From Eutrophocola salsuginis (GTDB taxonomy: Bacteria; Pseudomonadota; Gammaproteobacteria; Pseudomonadales; Pseudohongiellaceae), in assembly GCA_038147195.1 (NCBI GenBank), contig JAYQTB010000006.1, positions 248,001 through 312,000 of the forward strand: a stretch of DNA of 64,000 nucleotides, read 5' to 3'. The notes under the pieces are model-generated. The model saw only the letters and a program-made list of their open reading frames with translations, had not been told where the DNA came from and ran no database searches. Position 1 is the stretch's first letter; each line of letters opens with the position of its first letter. The position numbers were made by a program, and so were the translations under genes. This document shows, one piece after another, positions 52,338-60,633 of this stretch.

Positions 52338-53141
52338 ATGGCCCAAGTATTAAGCCTTAAAGAATTACGCACCAGCAGCGCCCTCAAAGCCGAAATCAAG
52401 AAGCTGGAAGAGGAAAAGCAGCAACTCCTGGCCCAGATGGATCGCCAGAAGAAAATGGAGCAGAAGCTGCGTGACGACATCATCAGCCACAAGAAAGATT
52501 TCGAACACCTGGCAAAGCAGTTTGAACACTTCGCCGGTCTCGAAGCGGATTACGAGAACCTGCAGCAGGAACTGCAGATGGAGCGTCTGGAAAAACTGAT
52601 CAGCAACGACAAGCAGGACAACAAGTCCGACACACAGCTGAAAAAACTCAAGGAAGACCTCGGCCAGGTCCAGGCCGAACTCAAGGAACTTAAACAGCTC
52701 GACCCGCAACGCCTGAAACGCCAGGTCACCGACCTAAAAAAGAAAAACCTCGACCAGGCCAAGGACAATAAGAACATCAACACCGCCCTGGTGGCCGAGC
52801 GCAAGGAAGCCCGGGAACTGACTGCCACCAAGGAGCAGCTTGAGCAGGAACTGGACGGCATGCGCAAGGAAACCCACCAGTTCTGGGAATCCACGGATGG
52901 CCTGTGGGCCCTGTTTGAGACCGGCCTGGTGCTCAAGGACGAGACCGCGGATGATGACACCCTCAACCGCATTCGCTGCCTGAACCGGCAAACTGGTGCC
53001 AGCGTGGTCAGCAGCGCACTTGGCGACGATGACAAGGCCGTCTGGTTAGGCGACCTGGACATACCTGAAACCGTCTCTGTCGAGGCCGGCAAGCGCCTGA
53101 AAAACATCGCCGCCGAAGCTGAAGAAGACGACGATGACTGA
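52338..53141 (+). CDS. Cytosolic coiled-coil protein of unknown function
   Basis: This is a 267-residue protein. Residues 5-180 are almost entirely coiled coil (SALKAEIKKLEEEKQQLLAQ, LKKLKEDLGQVQAELKELKQ and AERKEARELTATKEQLEQEL). The C-terminal part is globular (GLWALFETGLVLKDETADDD, ASVVSSALGDDDKAVWLGDL) and ends in an acidic tail EAEEDDDD. There is no signal peptide. I do not recognise the family. It has its own likely promoter at 52200-52230 and is followed by a plus-strand gene for an exported protein. The high lysine content of the coil and the acidic tail could mediate binding to a partner. Confidence 0.7.
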   Translation: MAQVLSLKELRTSSALKAEIKKLEEEKQQLLAQMDRQKKMEQKLRDDIISHKKDFEHLAKQFEHFAGLEADYENLQQELQMERLEKLISNDKQDNKSDTQLKKLKEDLGQVQAELKELKQLDPQRLKRQVTDLKKKNLDQAKDNKNINTALVAERKEARELTATKEQLEQELDGMRKETHQFWESTDGLWALFETGLVLKDETADDDTLNRIRCLNRQTGASVVSSALGDDDKAVWLGDLDIPETVSVEAGKRLKNIAAEAEEDDDD

Positions 53142-53398
53142 TACTTCCATCCGACGGGCATCCAATCGCAACCCTTTTCCGGCACGGGCGGCTCACCATC
53201 TGGCACGACGCCCGCCTGCGCTATATCCATGTCGCTGTCGACAATTGTAGCGTTACGGAAACACTGGATATGATTTTCCTGGCTGCAAACTGCAATATTT
53301 ACTTAGCCAATTGCAATAGTTGATTGTTGCGACTGACTTGTAGAATAGTGATGAAAGCAGGTGCTGAATATATCCGGCTTATAGTTAGGAGAGACGCC

Positions 53399-53941
53399 AT
53401 GAAACCCAGACATATTTTCGCAACCGCCGGTGCCTTTTGCGCCACCTTGTGCTCCATGATCCTGCTCGCCCAGGATCACGCCGCCCACGGCGAGGGCGCC
53501 ATTCGGATACAAAAGATGATCATTGCCGACGGCGAAACGTCGGCAGGCGCCAACTTCACCTGGCAAACTCGGAACGGCGACGATGCCAGGCTGAGCCTTG
53601 TACTCAACGACACACCGCTGCCCCAGGCGCTGCATCCGCTGGCGATGAGCCTTCAAAAACCGGCCGACTTCAACATCAACAGGACATTCGAGGAAGAGGT
53701 CAATATCGTCAACCACCAGGATCGTGAAGGCCAGACCCGGATCATGGTGTTGACCGGTGCACCGGTCGACCCCCTGCAGGGTGTCATCGACATCAAGGAC
53801 GAACTGGCCAACAATATCCTGGTGTCGATACGAGTCGAGGACAAGACAGTCGATGAAATCATCGACCTGCTGTCCTTGGAGTCCGGCTGCAACATCTACA
53901 TCGACGGGGACAAAATAGTCGTCGATGCCTGCGGTTTCTGA
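53399..53941 (+). CDS. Exported protein with a secretin/TonB short N-terminal (STN)-like end
   Basis: This is a 180-residue protein with a signal peptide (cleavage near LLAQD, residue 25). The middle part has ADGETSAGANFTWQTRNGDDARL. The last 45 residues (LANNILVSIRVEDKTVDEIIDLLSLESGCNIYIDGDKIVV) follow the pattern of STN and secretin N-domains: a strand, a helix with a regular turn, then a strand. The ATG at 53399 has AGGAGA upstream; a start 25 codons earlier lacks a ribosome site. It lies between the coiled-coil protein and cinA with no obvious operon partners. An adaptor role in an envelope complex is possible. Confidence 0.6.
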   Translation: MKPRHIFATAGAFCATLCSMILLAQDHAAHGEGAIRIQKMIIADGETSAGANFTWQTRNGDDARLSLVLNDTPLPQALHPLAMSLQKPADFNINRTFEEEVNIVNHQDREGQTRIMVLTGAPVDPLQGVIDIKDELANNILVSIRVEDKTVDEIIDLLSLESGCNIYIDGDKIVVDACGF

Positions 53942-54096
53942 TTAATCGAGGGGGCCGACCGCACCGGGCGGGAAACATCCTGCACGGCACCCGCATGTGT
54001 ATCTCCGGATTCAAACTTTTTTCTTTTTCCCTTTTCCTTTCTTCAGTCCGATTAAGCTATCATTGACCGTTAGCGATTTCGCTGCGAATTACTTCC

Positions 54097-55389
54097 ATGA
54101 AAATTGAAATGATCAGCACCGGCGAAGAAGTGCTGTCCGGTCAGATCGTAGACACCAACGCCGCCTGGTTCGCCAACGTCCTGATGGACAACGGCCTGGA
54201 GCTGCAGCGGCGCACTACCGTCGGCGACCGCATGGAAGACCTCATCGATATCTTCCAGGAACGCAGCAAGCAGGCCGACGTCATTCTCATCAACGGCGGG
54301 CTAGGCCCCACTACCGACGACCTCTCCGCAGAGGCCGCGGCCGCGGCCATGGGCGTCAACCTGGTGGAACACACCGGCTGGCTGGAGCACTTGGAAAGCT
54401 GGTTCGCCAATCGCGGCCGCACCATGCCCGAGAGCAACTACAAACAGTGCCTTCTGCCGGATTCTGCCATTCTCGTGGACAACCCCGTAGGCTCCGCGCC
54501 TGGATTCCGCCTGAAGCTGAACAATGCCTGGCTTTTTTTCACGCCCGGCGTGCCGTATGAATTCAAGCGCATGGTGGAAGAGCAGTTCCTAGCCTTTGTC
54601 CAGGAGACCTTCGGTGTCACCGATCCGACCCGCCTGGCCAAGCTGGTTACAATCGGCCACGGCGAATCCACCCTCGCCGACCAGCTCACCGCGCTGCCGG
54701 TACCACCCGGCATCACCCTTGGCTACCGCCCTTCGCCGCCCATCGTCGAGATCAAGGTATTTGCCCGCGGCAGCACCGCTATCCAGGCCATGGACGACTA
54801 CGTCTTCCAGGTAAAAGAGGCGCTTGGCACCGCGATAGTCACCGACCGCTTTTCCTCGATTGCCGAGGAAGTGCATACCCTGCTGGTGGAACAGCAGCAA
54901 ACCCTGGCAATCGCCGAGTCCTGCACCGGCGGCATGCTCACCAGCCAGCTGGTGGACTTTGCCGGCTCCTCCGACTACCTGCTCGGCGGGCTCGTCACCT
55001 ACGCCAATTTCACCAAGGAAAGCATCCTTGGCGTGGCAACTGACACGCTTGCCGCCCGCGGCGCCGTGTCGCTGGAAACGGCAGCGGAAATGGCCATCGG
55101 CGCGCGCCGGCAGCTGGGCAGCCATTATGCACTGGCCACCACCGGCATCGCCGGCCCCGACGGCGGTACGGACGACAAACCCGTAGGCCTGGTCGTCATC
55201 GCCCTGTGTGACGGTGAGCAGTGCTGGGTACAGGCGGTCAGGCTGGTCAACCGCACCCGCACCCTGGTGCGCATCATGACCTGCGCTGTGGCCCACGACA
55301 TGCTGCGCCGGCGCCTGCTAGGCGAAAACCCTATCGTGGACTACCCTTTCATCGAGCGCCGCGACATGCATGTGCTCACCATTTCATGA
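54097..55389 (+). CDS. cinA: CinA family protein, nicotinamide-nucleotide amidohydrolase
   Basis: This is a 430-residue two-domain protein. The N-terminal MoaB/MogA-like domain (COG1058) opens with MISTGEEVLSGQIVDTNAAW and has NGGLGPTTDDLSAEAAAAAMG at about 68-88. The C-terminal PncC domain at about 265-425 has AESCTGGMLTSQLVDFAGSSDYL and TTGIAGPDGGTDDKPVGLV, with the serine and lysine of the amidase. CinA/PncC removes the amide from nicotinamide mononucleotide to recycle it for NAD synthesis. The usual neighbour recA is absent here. A short inverted repeat (55438-55451) lies between cinA and the next gene. Confidence 0.92.
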   Translation: MKIEMISTGEEVLSGQIVDTNAAWFANVLMDNGLELQRRTTVGDRMEDLIDIFQERSKQADVILINGGLGPTTDDLSAEAAAAAMGVNLVEHTGWLEHLESWFANRGRTMPESNYKQCLLPDSAILVDNPVGSAPGFRLKLNNAWLFFTPGVPYEFKRMVEEQFLAFVQETFGVTDPTRLAKLVTIGHGESTLADQLTALPVPPGITLGYRPSPPIVEIKVFARGSTAIQAMDDYVFQVKEALGTAIVTDRFSSIAEEVHTLLVEQQQTLAIAESCTGGMLTSQLVDFAGSSDYLLGGLVTYANFTKESILGVATDTLAARGAVSLETAAEMAIGARRQLGSHYALATTGIAGPDGGTDDKPVGLVVIALCDGEQCWVQAVRLVNRTRTLVRIMTCAVAHDMLRRRLLGENPIVDYPFIERRDMHVLTIS

Positions 55390-55463
55390 CTCCTTTACAA
55401 AATCATTACACCCCCCAAACCGAAGTCTTAAAAAGCGCCTGCGGCGGCAGGTAAAAAGGTAAT

Positions 55464-56507
55464 ATGAAGAAGATTGATTTTTCCCAAAAATTTAAACGCA
55501 TCGCCACCGAAGAAGCCTGGGCCCCAGCCGACATGCTTAACCGCTGGCGCAAGCTCCTCGACGACAAGACCTTCAACGACCCCGGCTTTATTGCCATGTG
55601 GGGTTTCTTCCTGACTCAGAACGTCGGCTACACCAACGGCATCCTCGACAAGCTCACCGACCTAGGTGAGAACCGCATCGCCGACATGGACGCCACCGGC
55701 ATCGACCGCCAGCTGCTGCTAATCACCGCCCCCGCCGTGCAGGCGTTCAGGGATCCCGCCGAGGCGCTGGATGTTGCCATATCCAGCAACGACGAGGTGG
55801 CCGAAGCCTGCCGCAAGTATCCCGACCGCTTCTCCGCCCTGGCCGCTGTGCCGCCCCAAGACCCGGCTGCAGCCGCAAAAGAGATCGACCGCGCCATGAA
55901 CCGGCTCGGCCTCAACGGCGTGGTCATCAATTCCCACACGCACGGTGAATACCTGGACGATCCTAAATTCTGGTCCATCTTTGAGGCCGCCGAGGCACTG
56001 GACGCCGCCATCTACATTCACCCGCAATCGCCACCGCCGAACATGGTGACGGAGTTCGCCAAGCGCGGTCTAGAGGGGGCAGTGATGGGATTCCAGGTGG
56101 ACGTGGCCATGCACACTGTAGCGCTGATCCTGTCCGGCGTGTTTGACCGTTTCCCGAAGCTGAAGCTGGTGATTGGCCACGGCGGCGAGGGCTTGCCGTT
56201 CTGGCTTTTCCGTCTCGACTACCAGCAGAAGGTGATCTTGGAGAACCGAGGCTACAAGCTGAAACACCCGATCAGCGAGTACCTCAAGCGCAACGTCTTT
56301 ATGACCACCAGCGGCATGGGCTGGGAACCGGCCATCCTGTTCTGCCAACAGGTGATGGGCGTGGACAACATCCTGTACGCCATGGACTATCCCTACGAGT
56401 TCAACAGCGAGGAAGTCATCGCAACCGACAACCTGCCGATTTCCGACGCGGACAAGTTGAAGCTGTACCAGACCAACGCGGAGCGGGTCTTTAACCTGAA
56501 GGGATAG
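55464..56507 (+). CDS. Amidohydrolase-2 family decarboxylase, LigW/gamma-resorcylate decarboxylase-like
   Basis: This is a 347-residue metal-dependent TIM-barrel enzyme of the ACMSD/LigW group that decarboxylates hydroxybenzoic acids. The metal ligands expected for the group are Glu at 16-17 (RIATEEAWA, replacing the usual HxH), His in VVINSHTHGEYLDDP and IYIHPQSPPP, His in LVIGHGGEGLPFW and Asp in YAMDYPYEFNSEE. LigW removes CO2 from 5-carboxyvanillate in biphenyl-lignin degradation; the TEEAW opening fits this group. AAGG lies 5 bases before the ATG. With the VanA-like oxygenase and flavocytochrome it suggests use of methoxylated aromatics. The precise acid is unknown. Confidence 0.85.
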   Translation: MKKIDFSQKFKRIATEEAWAPADMLNRWRKLLDDKTFNDPGFIAMWGFFLTQNVGYTNGILDKLTDLGENRIADMDATGIDRQLLLITAPAVQAFRDPAEALDVAISSNDEVAEACRKYPDRFSALAAVPPQDPAAAAKEIDRAMNRLGLNGVVINSHTHGEYLDDPKFWSIFEAAEALDAAIYIHPQSPPPNMVTEFAKRGLEGAVMGFQVDVAMHTVALILSGVFDRFPKLKLVIGHGGEGLPFWLFRLDYQQKVILENRGYKLKHPISEYLKRNVFMTTSGMGWEPAILFCQQVMGVDNILYAMDYPYEFNSEEVIATDNLPISDADKLKLYQTNAERVFNLKG

Positions 56508-56533
56508 GAAGGCAGACCGGTTTTAAAGATCAA

Positions 56534-56707
56534 TTACTGCCAGGTATTACCAAAAAACCAGTTGCACACCCGGCCCAGCACAACGATGGCACAGTCCATG
56601 CCGTCCAGTGTGATCTTGATCCTTCCCTAGAAGATGAGCCGCGTCTTGCCCCAGCAGTCCAGGTCCATGAGGCCGACCGAGTTGCGCATGGCGTTGCGGG
56701 TAAAGAC
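56534..56707 (-). other. Interrupted reading frame following the MFS gene
   Basis: Directly after the TAA of the MFS gene, in the same phase, the minus strand continues with 26 sense codons (TRNAMRNSVGLMDLDCWGKT), a TAG at 56629-56627, then 30 codons (RIKITLDGMDCAIVVLGRV) to a TAA at 56534. It may be the remains of another gene with a nonsense mutation, or a chance open frame. There is no ribosome site and I recognise no family. Confidence 0.2.
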
Positions 56708-57889
56708 TTACTGGTGCCGGGTGCGGTAGCAGGCGAGCCCGCCGATCACCAGCAGGATCAGCAACAGCGGTGGCAGCACACCCTGGTTGATGGCCTGCCA
56801 GCCGAAGGCATTTTGCAGGACACCGGAGGACAGCGAACCCATGGATACCGTCGAGAACACGATGAAATCGTTCAGTGCCTGGGCCTTGTTGCGCTCCTCG
56901 GACCTGTAGGTTTCCGTGAGCAGCGTGGTGGCGCCGACGAAAAGGAAGTTCCAGCTCAACCCGAGCAGGAACAGAGCCGCCAGGAAGTGAATGAAATTAG
57001 TGCCTGAGAGGTTTATGCCGGCGCAAGCAAGTCCGAACACGGCGCCAATGGCCATGATTCGTAGCACGCCGAAACGCTGGATCAGTGAGCCGGTAAAAAA
57101 CGACGGTGCGAACATTGCCATGACATGCCACTGGATGACGATTGCCGTGTCGTCGAACATGAACATGGCATGATTCATGGCCAGCGGCGTCGCTGTCATA
57201 ACGAAAGACATGATGGCGTAGCCGAGCATTCCGCAGACCACCGCCACCATGTAGTCCGGCTGCCGGGCGATATCGAGGAGTGGTCGTCCTTCGGTCCTGC
57301 CGCGCGTCTTACCAAAGTCCTCGTTCTCGATATTGAGAAAAGTAAGCACGCTGAAGATGCCAAGATACAGCACGATTGCCGACAGGTAGCTACCGGCGAA
57401 CTCGGCGCTGGCGATCCATTCCCGCGACCAGCGCGCCAGGGTGGGTCCGGCGATGGCGGCCACCACACCGCCGAGCATGGTGTACGACACGGCCCTGCTC
57501 TTGTAGGCAGGCTCGACACTGTCGGCGGCGGTAAAGCGGAAGTAATTGCCAAAGCCGTTGAAAATGCCAAAGCAGGCAACTCCGCCAACAAACTGCCAGA
57601 AATTGCCTCCGAGAATGGCAGTGCTGGTGAGGATGCCACCGCTAATCCCGAAGAAGCAGGCCAGCAGGAAGGCTTTCTTGCGGCCAATGCGCTGCATCAC
57701 CATGGCGGCCGGAATACTGGTGCACATCACGGCGATGAACTGCACCGCCAGCGGCAAAGTCGCCAGCGACTTGTCGGTGGCCAGGTTATTGCCAACCAAC
57801 GCCGCCGTGGCAACTATCAGGGAGTTGCAGCTCATCATCAACGCCTGTGCCACGGTGAGCAGCGGTACATTGGGGTGCAGTAATTTCAA
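56708..57889 (-). CDS. MFS transporter
   Basis: This is a 393-residue membrane protein with about eleven to twelve hydrophobic segments. The MFS signature between helices 2 and 3 is MVMQRIGRKKAFLLACF. Helix 4 onwards has GIFNGFGNYFRFTAADS and KSRAVSYTMLGGVVAAIAGP; the second half has YRSEERNKAQALNDFIVF. The start is uncertain: TTG at 57889 opens the frame without a clear ribosome site, and the next in-frame ATG falls inside helix 1. The substrate is unknown. It is convergent with the LigW-like gene and divergent from the TraB-like gene, so it may export or import an aromatic acid, but this is a guess. Confidence 0.78.
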   Translation of the reverse strand: MKLLHPNVPLLTVAQALMMSCNSLIVATAALVGNNLATDKSLATLPLAVQFIAVMCTSIPAAMVMQRIGRKKAFLLACFFGISGGILTSTAILGGNFWQFVGGVACFGIFNGFGNYFRFTAADSVEPAYKSRAVSYTMLGGVVAAIAGPTLARWSREWIASAEFAGSYLSAIVLYLGIFSVLTFLNIENEDFGKTRGRTEGRPLLDIARQPDYMVAVVCGMLGYAIMSFVMTATPLAMNHAMFMFDDTAIVIQWHVMAMFAPSFFTGSLIQRFGVLRIMAIGAVFGLACAGINLSGTNFIHFLAALFLLGLSWNFLFVGATTLLTETYRSEERNKAQALNDFIVFSTVSMGSLSSGVLQNAFGWQAINQGVLPPLLLILLVIGGLACYRTRHQ

Positions 57890-58041
57890 AAGTTAAGATT
57901 GCCGGCTAAACGTTTATCCAGGAAGTCACACTATACCGGGACAGGTAATGGCTACATACCAGAAATACATATTGAAGATATCCCCGTTGCTGCAAAACTT
58001 GCCATGCTCAGTTTGAATATTACAATGGTGTTTCAACTGGT

Positions 58042-59082
58042 ATGGGAGCCAACGTGAAAACGAGTTTACCTATGCGTCTGCTGATTCTCATTGCCAGTTT
58101 TCTCACCGCCGGCGCCTCACTATCAATCCTTGCCCAGACTAACGACGTACCCATGGAAATCGTGGTCATCGGCAAACAGCCTGGCCCGCCCCTGTGGCGC
58201 GTAAAAAACGGTGACAACACGCTGTACATCTTCGCCAGGCTTTCTCCAATTCCGAAAAACATCACCTGGGAGTCACAGCGGGTGGCCCAGGTAATCGCCG
58301 AAGCCGATGAATTCATCAGCCAGCCGGACGTGGATGTGTCTGTGTCGCCCCTAGTGATGTTCAATCCCATCAATATCTTTCGCGGCATGAGCCTGAGCAA
58401 GCGAGTCATGCGCAACGATAATGATGCGGCACTCAAGGACGTGTTGCCACCCAAACTGTACGCACGCTTTTCCGCACTCAAGGCCCATTACTTCCCAAAG
58501 AACAGGAAAATCGAGAATTACCGCCCCATTGTCGCTGGCGGCCAGATGATGTCCGAAGTGCAGGATGCGGCGGATCTTGTCCCTGCTAATGATGTCGACA
58601 AGCAAATCAAGCGCCTGGTAAAGCGCAATCGCAGTATTAGCACAACGGAAATCAGGTACGACATGAAGATCGGGGGCGGGTTCAAGGTCATCGCCAGGCG
58701 GGTGGAGGAACTGATGGACAGCATTCCGTACGAACTCGAGTTGTCCTGCTTTGAACGAATGGTCACGCGCATGGAAGAAAACATCGAGGAGATGCAGTAC
58801 CGCGCCTCAGCATGGGCACAGGGTTACATCCAGGAATTCAAGTACATTCCCTTGCGGGGAGATGCAGACGACGACTGCACCAACATGATGATGGTGAGCA
58901 GCGAACAGGAAACCATCACCGAGATTAAGGTGATTGTCTCCAACCAGTGGCTGGACGCTGCGGAAAAGGCCCTCATTAAAAACAGGACCACGTTTGCCGT
59001 ACTCAATGTCAACGAGCTGTTACTAGATAACGGCCTGTTGGCGCAACTTGCTTCAAGGGGCTATGAGGTCATCGAACCCTGA
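58042..59082 (+). CDS. TraB/GumN family protein, catalytic histidines missing
   Basis: This is a 346-residue exported protein (hydrophobic core at 12-25, cleavage near LAQTN). It follows the TraB/GumN pattern: PLWRVKNGDNTLYIFARL near the start and TTFAVLNVNELLLDNGLLAQLASRGYEV at the end. In active members the first strand carries a Gly-x-x-His motif and the end block another His. Here the positions read ALWR-like FARLSP and LNVNELLL, so both histidines are lost. It is probably a non-catalytic or diverged member. Starts at 58042 or 58072 are both possible. It lies just upstream of the sulfatase genes. Confidence 0.72.
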   Translation: MGANVKTSLPMRLLILIASFLTAGASLSILAQTNDVPMEIVVIGKQPGPPLWRVKNGDNTLYIFARLSPIPKNITWESQRVAQVIAEADEFISQPDVDVSVSPLVMFNPINIFRGMSLSKRVMRNDNDAALKDVLPPKLYARFSALKAHYFPKNRKIENYRPIVAGGQMMSEVQDAADLVPANDVDKQIKRLVKRNRSISTTEIRYDMKIGGGFKVIARRVEELMDSIPYELELSCFERMVTRMEENIEEMQYRASAWAQGYIQEFKYIPLRGDADDDCTNMMMVSSEQETITEIKVIVSNQWLDAAEKALIKNRTTFAVLNVNELLLDNGLLAQLASRGYEVIEP

Positions 59083-59139
59083 CAATGATTGTTTTTGTCA
59101 TACTAATGCTGAATCATTAATGCAGTTTCAGGAGAGAAA

Positions 59140-60627
59140 ATGAACAAGAGAATAGTAGCCGGAGGCCTTACCATTGCGAGCTTCCTTTCAATTACCACGG
59201 CAACGCTATTCAATGTTATCGGCCAGAAAAACCTGCCTGCCGGCCGACCAATGAACGTCATTTTCATCCTCAGTGATGATCACCGTTACGACTTCATGAG
59301 CTTTTTAGATACGCCGCCCTTCCTGGAAACGCCCAATCTTGACCGTATTCGCGAAAAGGGAATGCATTTCCGCAACGCCTTCGTCAGCACGGCACTCTGC
59401 TCGCCCAGCCGCGCTTCCATCCTGACAGGCCAGTATGCACACCGACACGGCGTAGTGGATAACCAGCGGCCGGTGCCTGGAGGCACGGTTTTTTTTCCGC
59501 AGATCCTGCAGGGCATCGGCTACCAAACCGCCTTTTTCGGCAAATGGCACATGGGCGATGCCAATGATGATCCACGGCCTGGCTTCGACCACTGGGAAAG
59601 CTTTCGCGGCCAGGGCGATTATTACAACCCGGTGCTCAACATCAACGGCGAGCGCTCGCAATACGAAGGCTACACCGCTGACATCCTGACCGATCACTCC
59701 CTCGAATGGCTGGAGGCGCAAAATCAAGAGCACCCCTTCTTCCTATACCTATCACACAAATCCGTGCATGCCATGTTCGAACCGGAAGCAGCAGACCTGG
59801 GGCGCTACGAAGATGAACAGCTAATCTACCCCGGTACCATGGCCAACACACCGGAAAACTACGCCGGTCATCCATCCTGGGTAGAGGATCAGCGGTATTC
59901 CTGGCACGGTGTGGATTATATGTACCACGGGGACATGGATTTCGACACGTTCTATCGCAGATATACGGAAACGCTTTACAGTATGGACCGGAGCATAGGT
60001 CGACTCCTGGACTACCTGGAAGCCAACGACCTGGAAGAGAACACGCTCGTCATTTACATGAGCGACAACGGGTTTTCCTTCGGCGAGCACGGACTGATCG
60101 ACAAGCGCCACATGTACGAGGAGTCCATGCGCGTGCCGATGCTGGCCTATGCACCGGGCATGATAGAGCCTGGTTCCACAATGGATGAGATGGTTCAGAA
60201 CATCGATATCGCGCCGACCATTCTTTCACTGGCTGGTGCGGCTGTGCCCGGCAACATGGATGGTCAGTCTATTCTTCCCCTGCTCAACCGGGCAGCGGGT
60301 GACCAAGTCATTCCCTGGCGTAACGCTCTCATTTATGAATATTACTGGGAATGGAATTTCCCCCAGACACCGACCACCATTGGCTTACGCTCTGACAAGT
60401 ACAAATACATTTTCTATCATGGGGTGTGGGGCGACGATGAACTGTTTGACCTGCAGTCAGACCCCATGGAAACTACAAACCTGTTTAAAAGTACTGAACA
60501 TCAGGACACCGTCAACTACATGCGCAACGAACTTTTCTCCATCCTGGAAAATACCGGTGGCATGAACATCCCCTTACGGATTCCGCAGGGTTTCCGCGCG
60601 GCAGAACGCGGTTCAACTCAGGAGTAG
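59140..60627 (+). CDS. Sulfatase (formylglycine type), exported
   Basis: This is a 495-residue arylsulfatase-like enzyme. The N-terminus has an uncleaved or cleaved signal stretch (residues 5-27). The active site motif C-x-P-S-R is at C87 (ALCSPSRASILTGQ), where the cysteine becomes formylglycine. D46-D47 (LSDDHRYD) bind the calcium, and FFGKWHMGD and YMSDNGFSFGEHG provide further ligands. It removes sulfate esters from carbohydrates or aromatics in the periplasm. AGGAGAG precedes the ATG. The second sulfatase starts 6 bases after its stop. No formylglycine-generating enzyme gene is in the window. Confidence 0.92.
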   Translation: MNKRIVAGGLTIASFLSITTATLFNVIGQKNLPAGRPMNVIFILSDDHRYDFMSFLDTPPFLETPNLDRIREKGMHFRNAFVSTALCSPSRASILTGQYAHRHGVVDNQRPVPGGTVFFPQILQGIGYQTAFFGKWHMGDANDDPRPGFDHWESFRGQGDYYNPVLNINGERSQYEGYTADILTDHSLEWLEAQNQEHPFFLYLSHKSVHAMFEPEAADLGRYEDEQLIYPGTMANTPENYAGHPSWVEDQRYSWHGVDYMYHGDMDFDTFYRRYTETLYSMDRSIGRLLDYLEANDLEENTLVIYMSDNGFSFGEHGLIDKRHMYEESMRVPMLAYAPGMIEPGSTMDEMVQNIDIAPTILSLAGAAVPGNMDGQSILPLLNRAAGDQVIPWRNALIYEYYWEWNFPQTPTTIGLRSDKYKYIFYHGVWGDDELFDLQSDPMETTNLFKSTEHQDTVNYMRNELFSILENTGGMNIPLRIPQGFRAAERGSTQE

Positions 60628-60633
60628 ATAATC

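Noticed and set aside
53984..54060. T-rich tract before cinA as a terminator
   Set aside because: It is a pyrimidine-rich stretch without a stable hairpin before it.
27819..56707. Stop codon reassignment as an explanation for the three interrupted frames
   Set aside because: TAA, TAG and TGA all end intact genes in this window, for example at 1381-1383 (TAG), 24899-24901 (TAA, minus strand) and 91-93 (TGA). Simple nonsense mutations are more likely.
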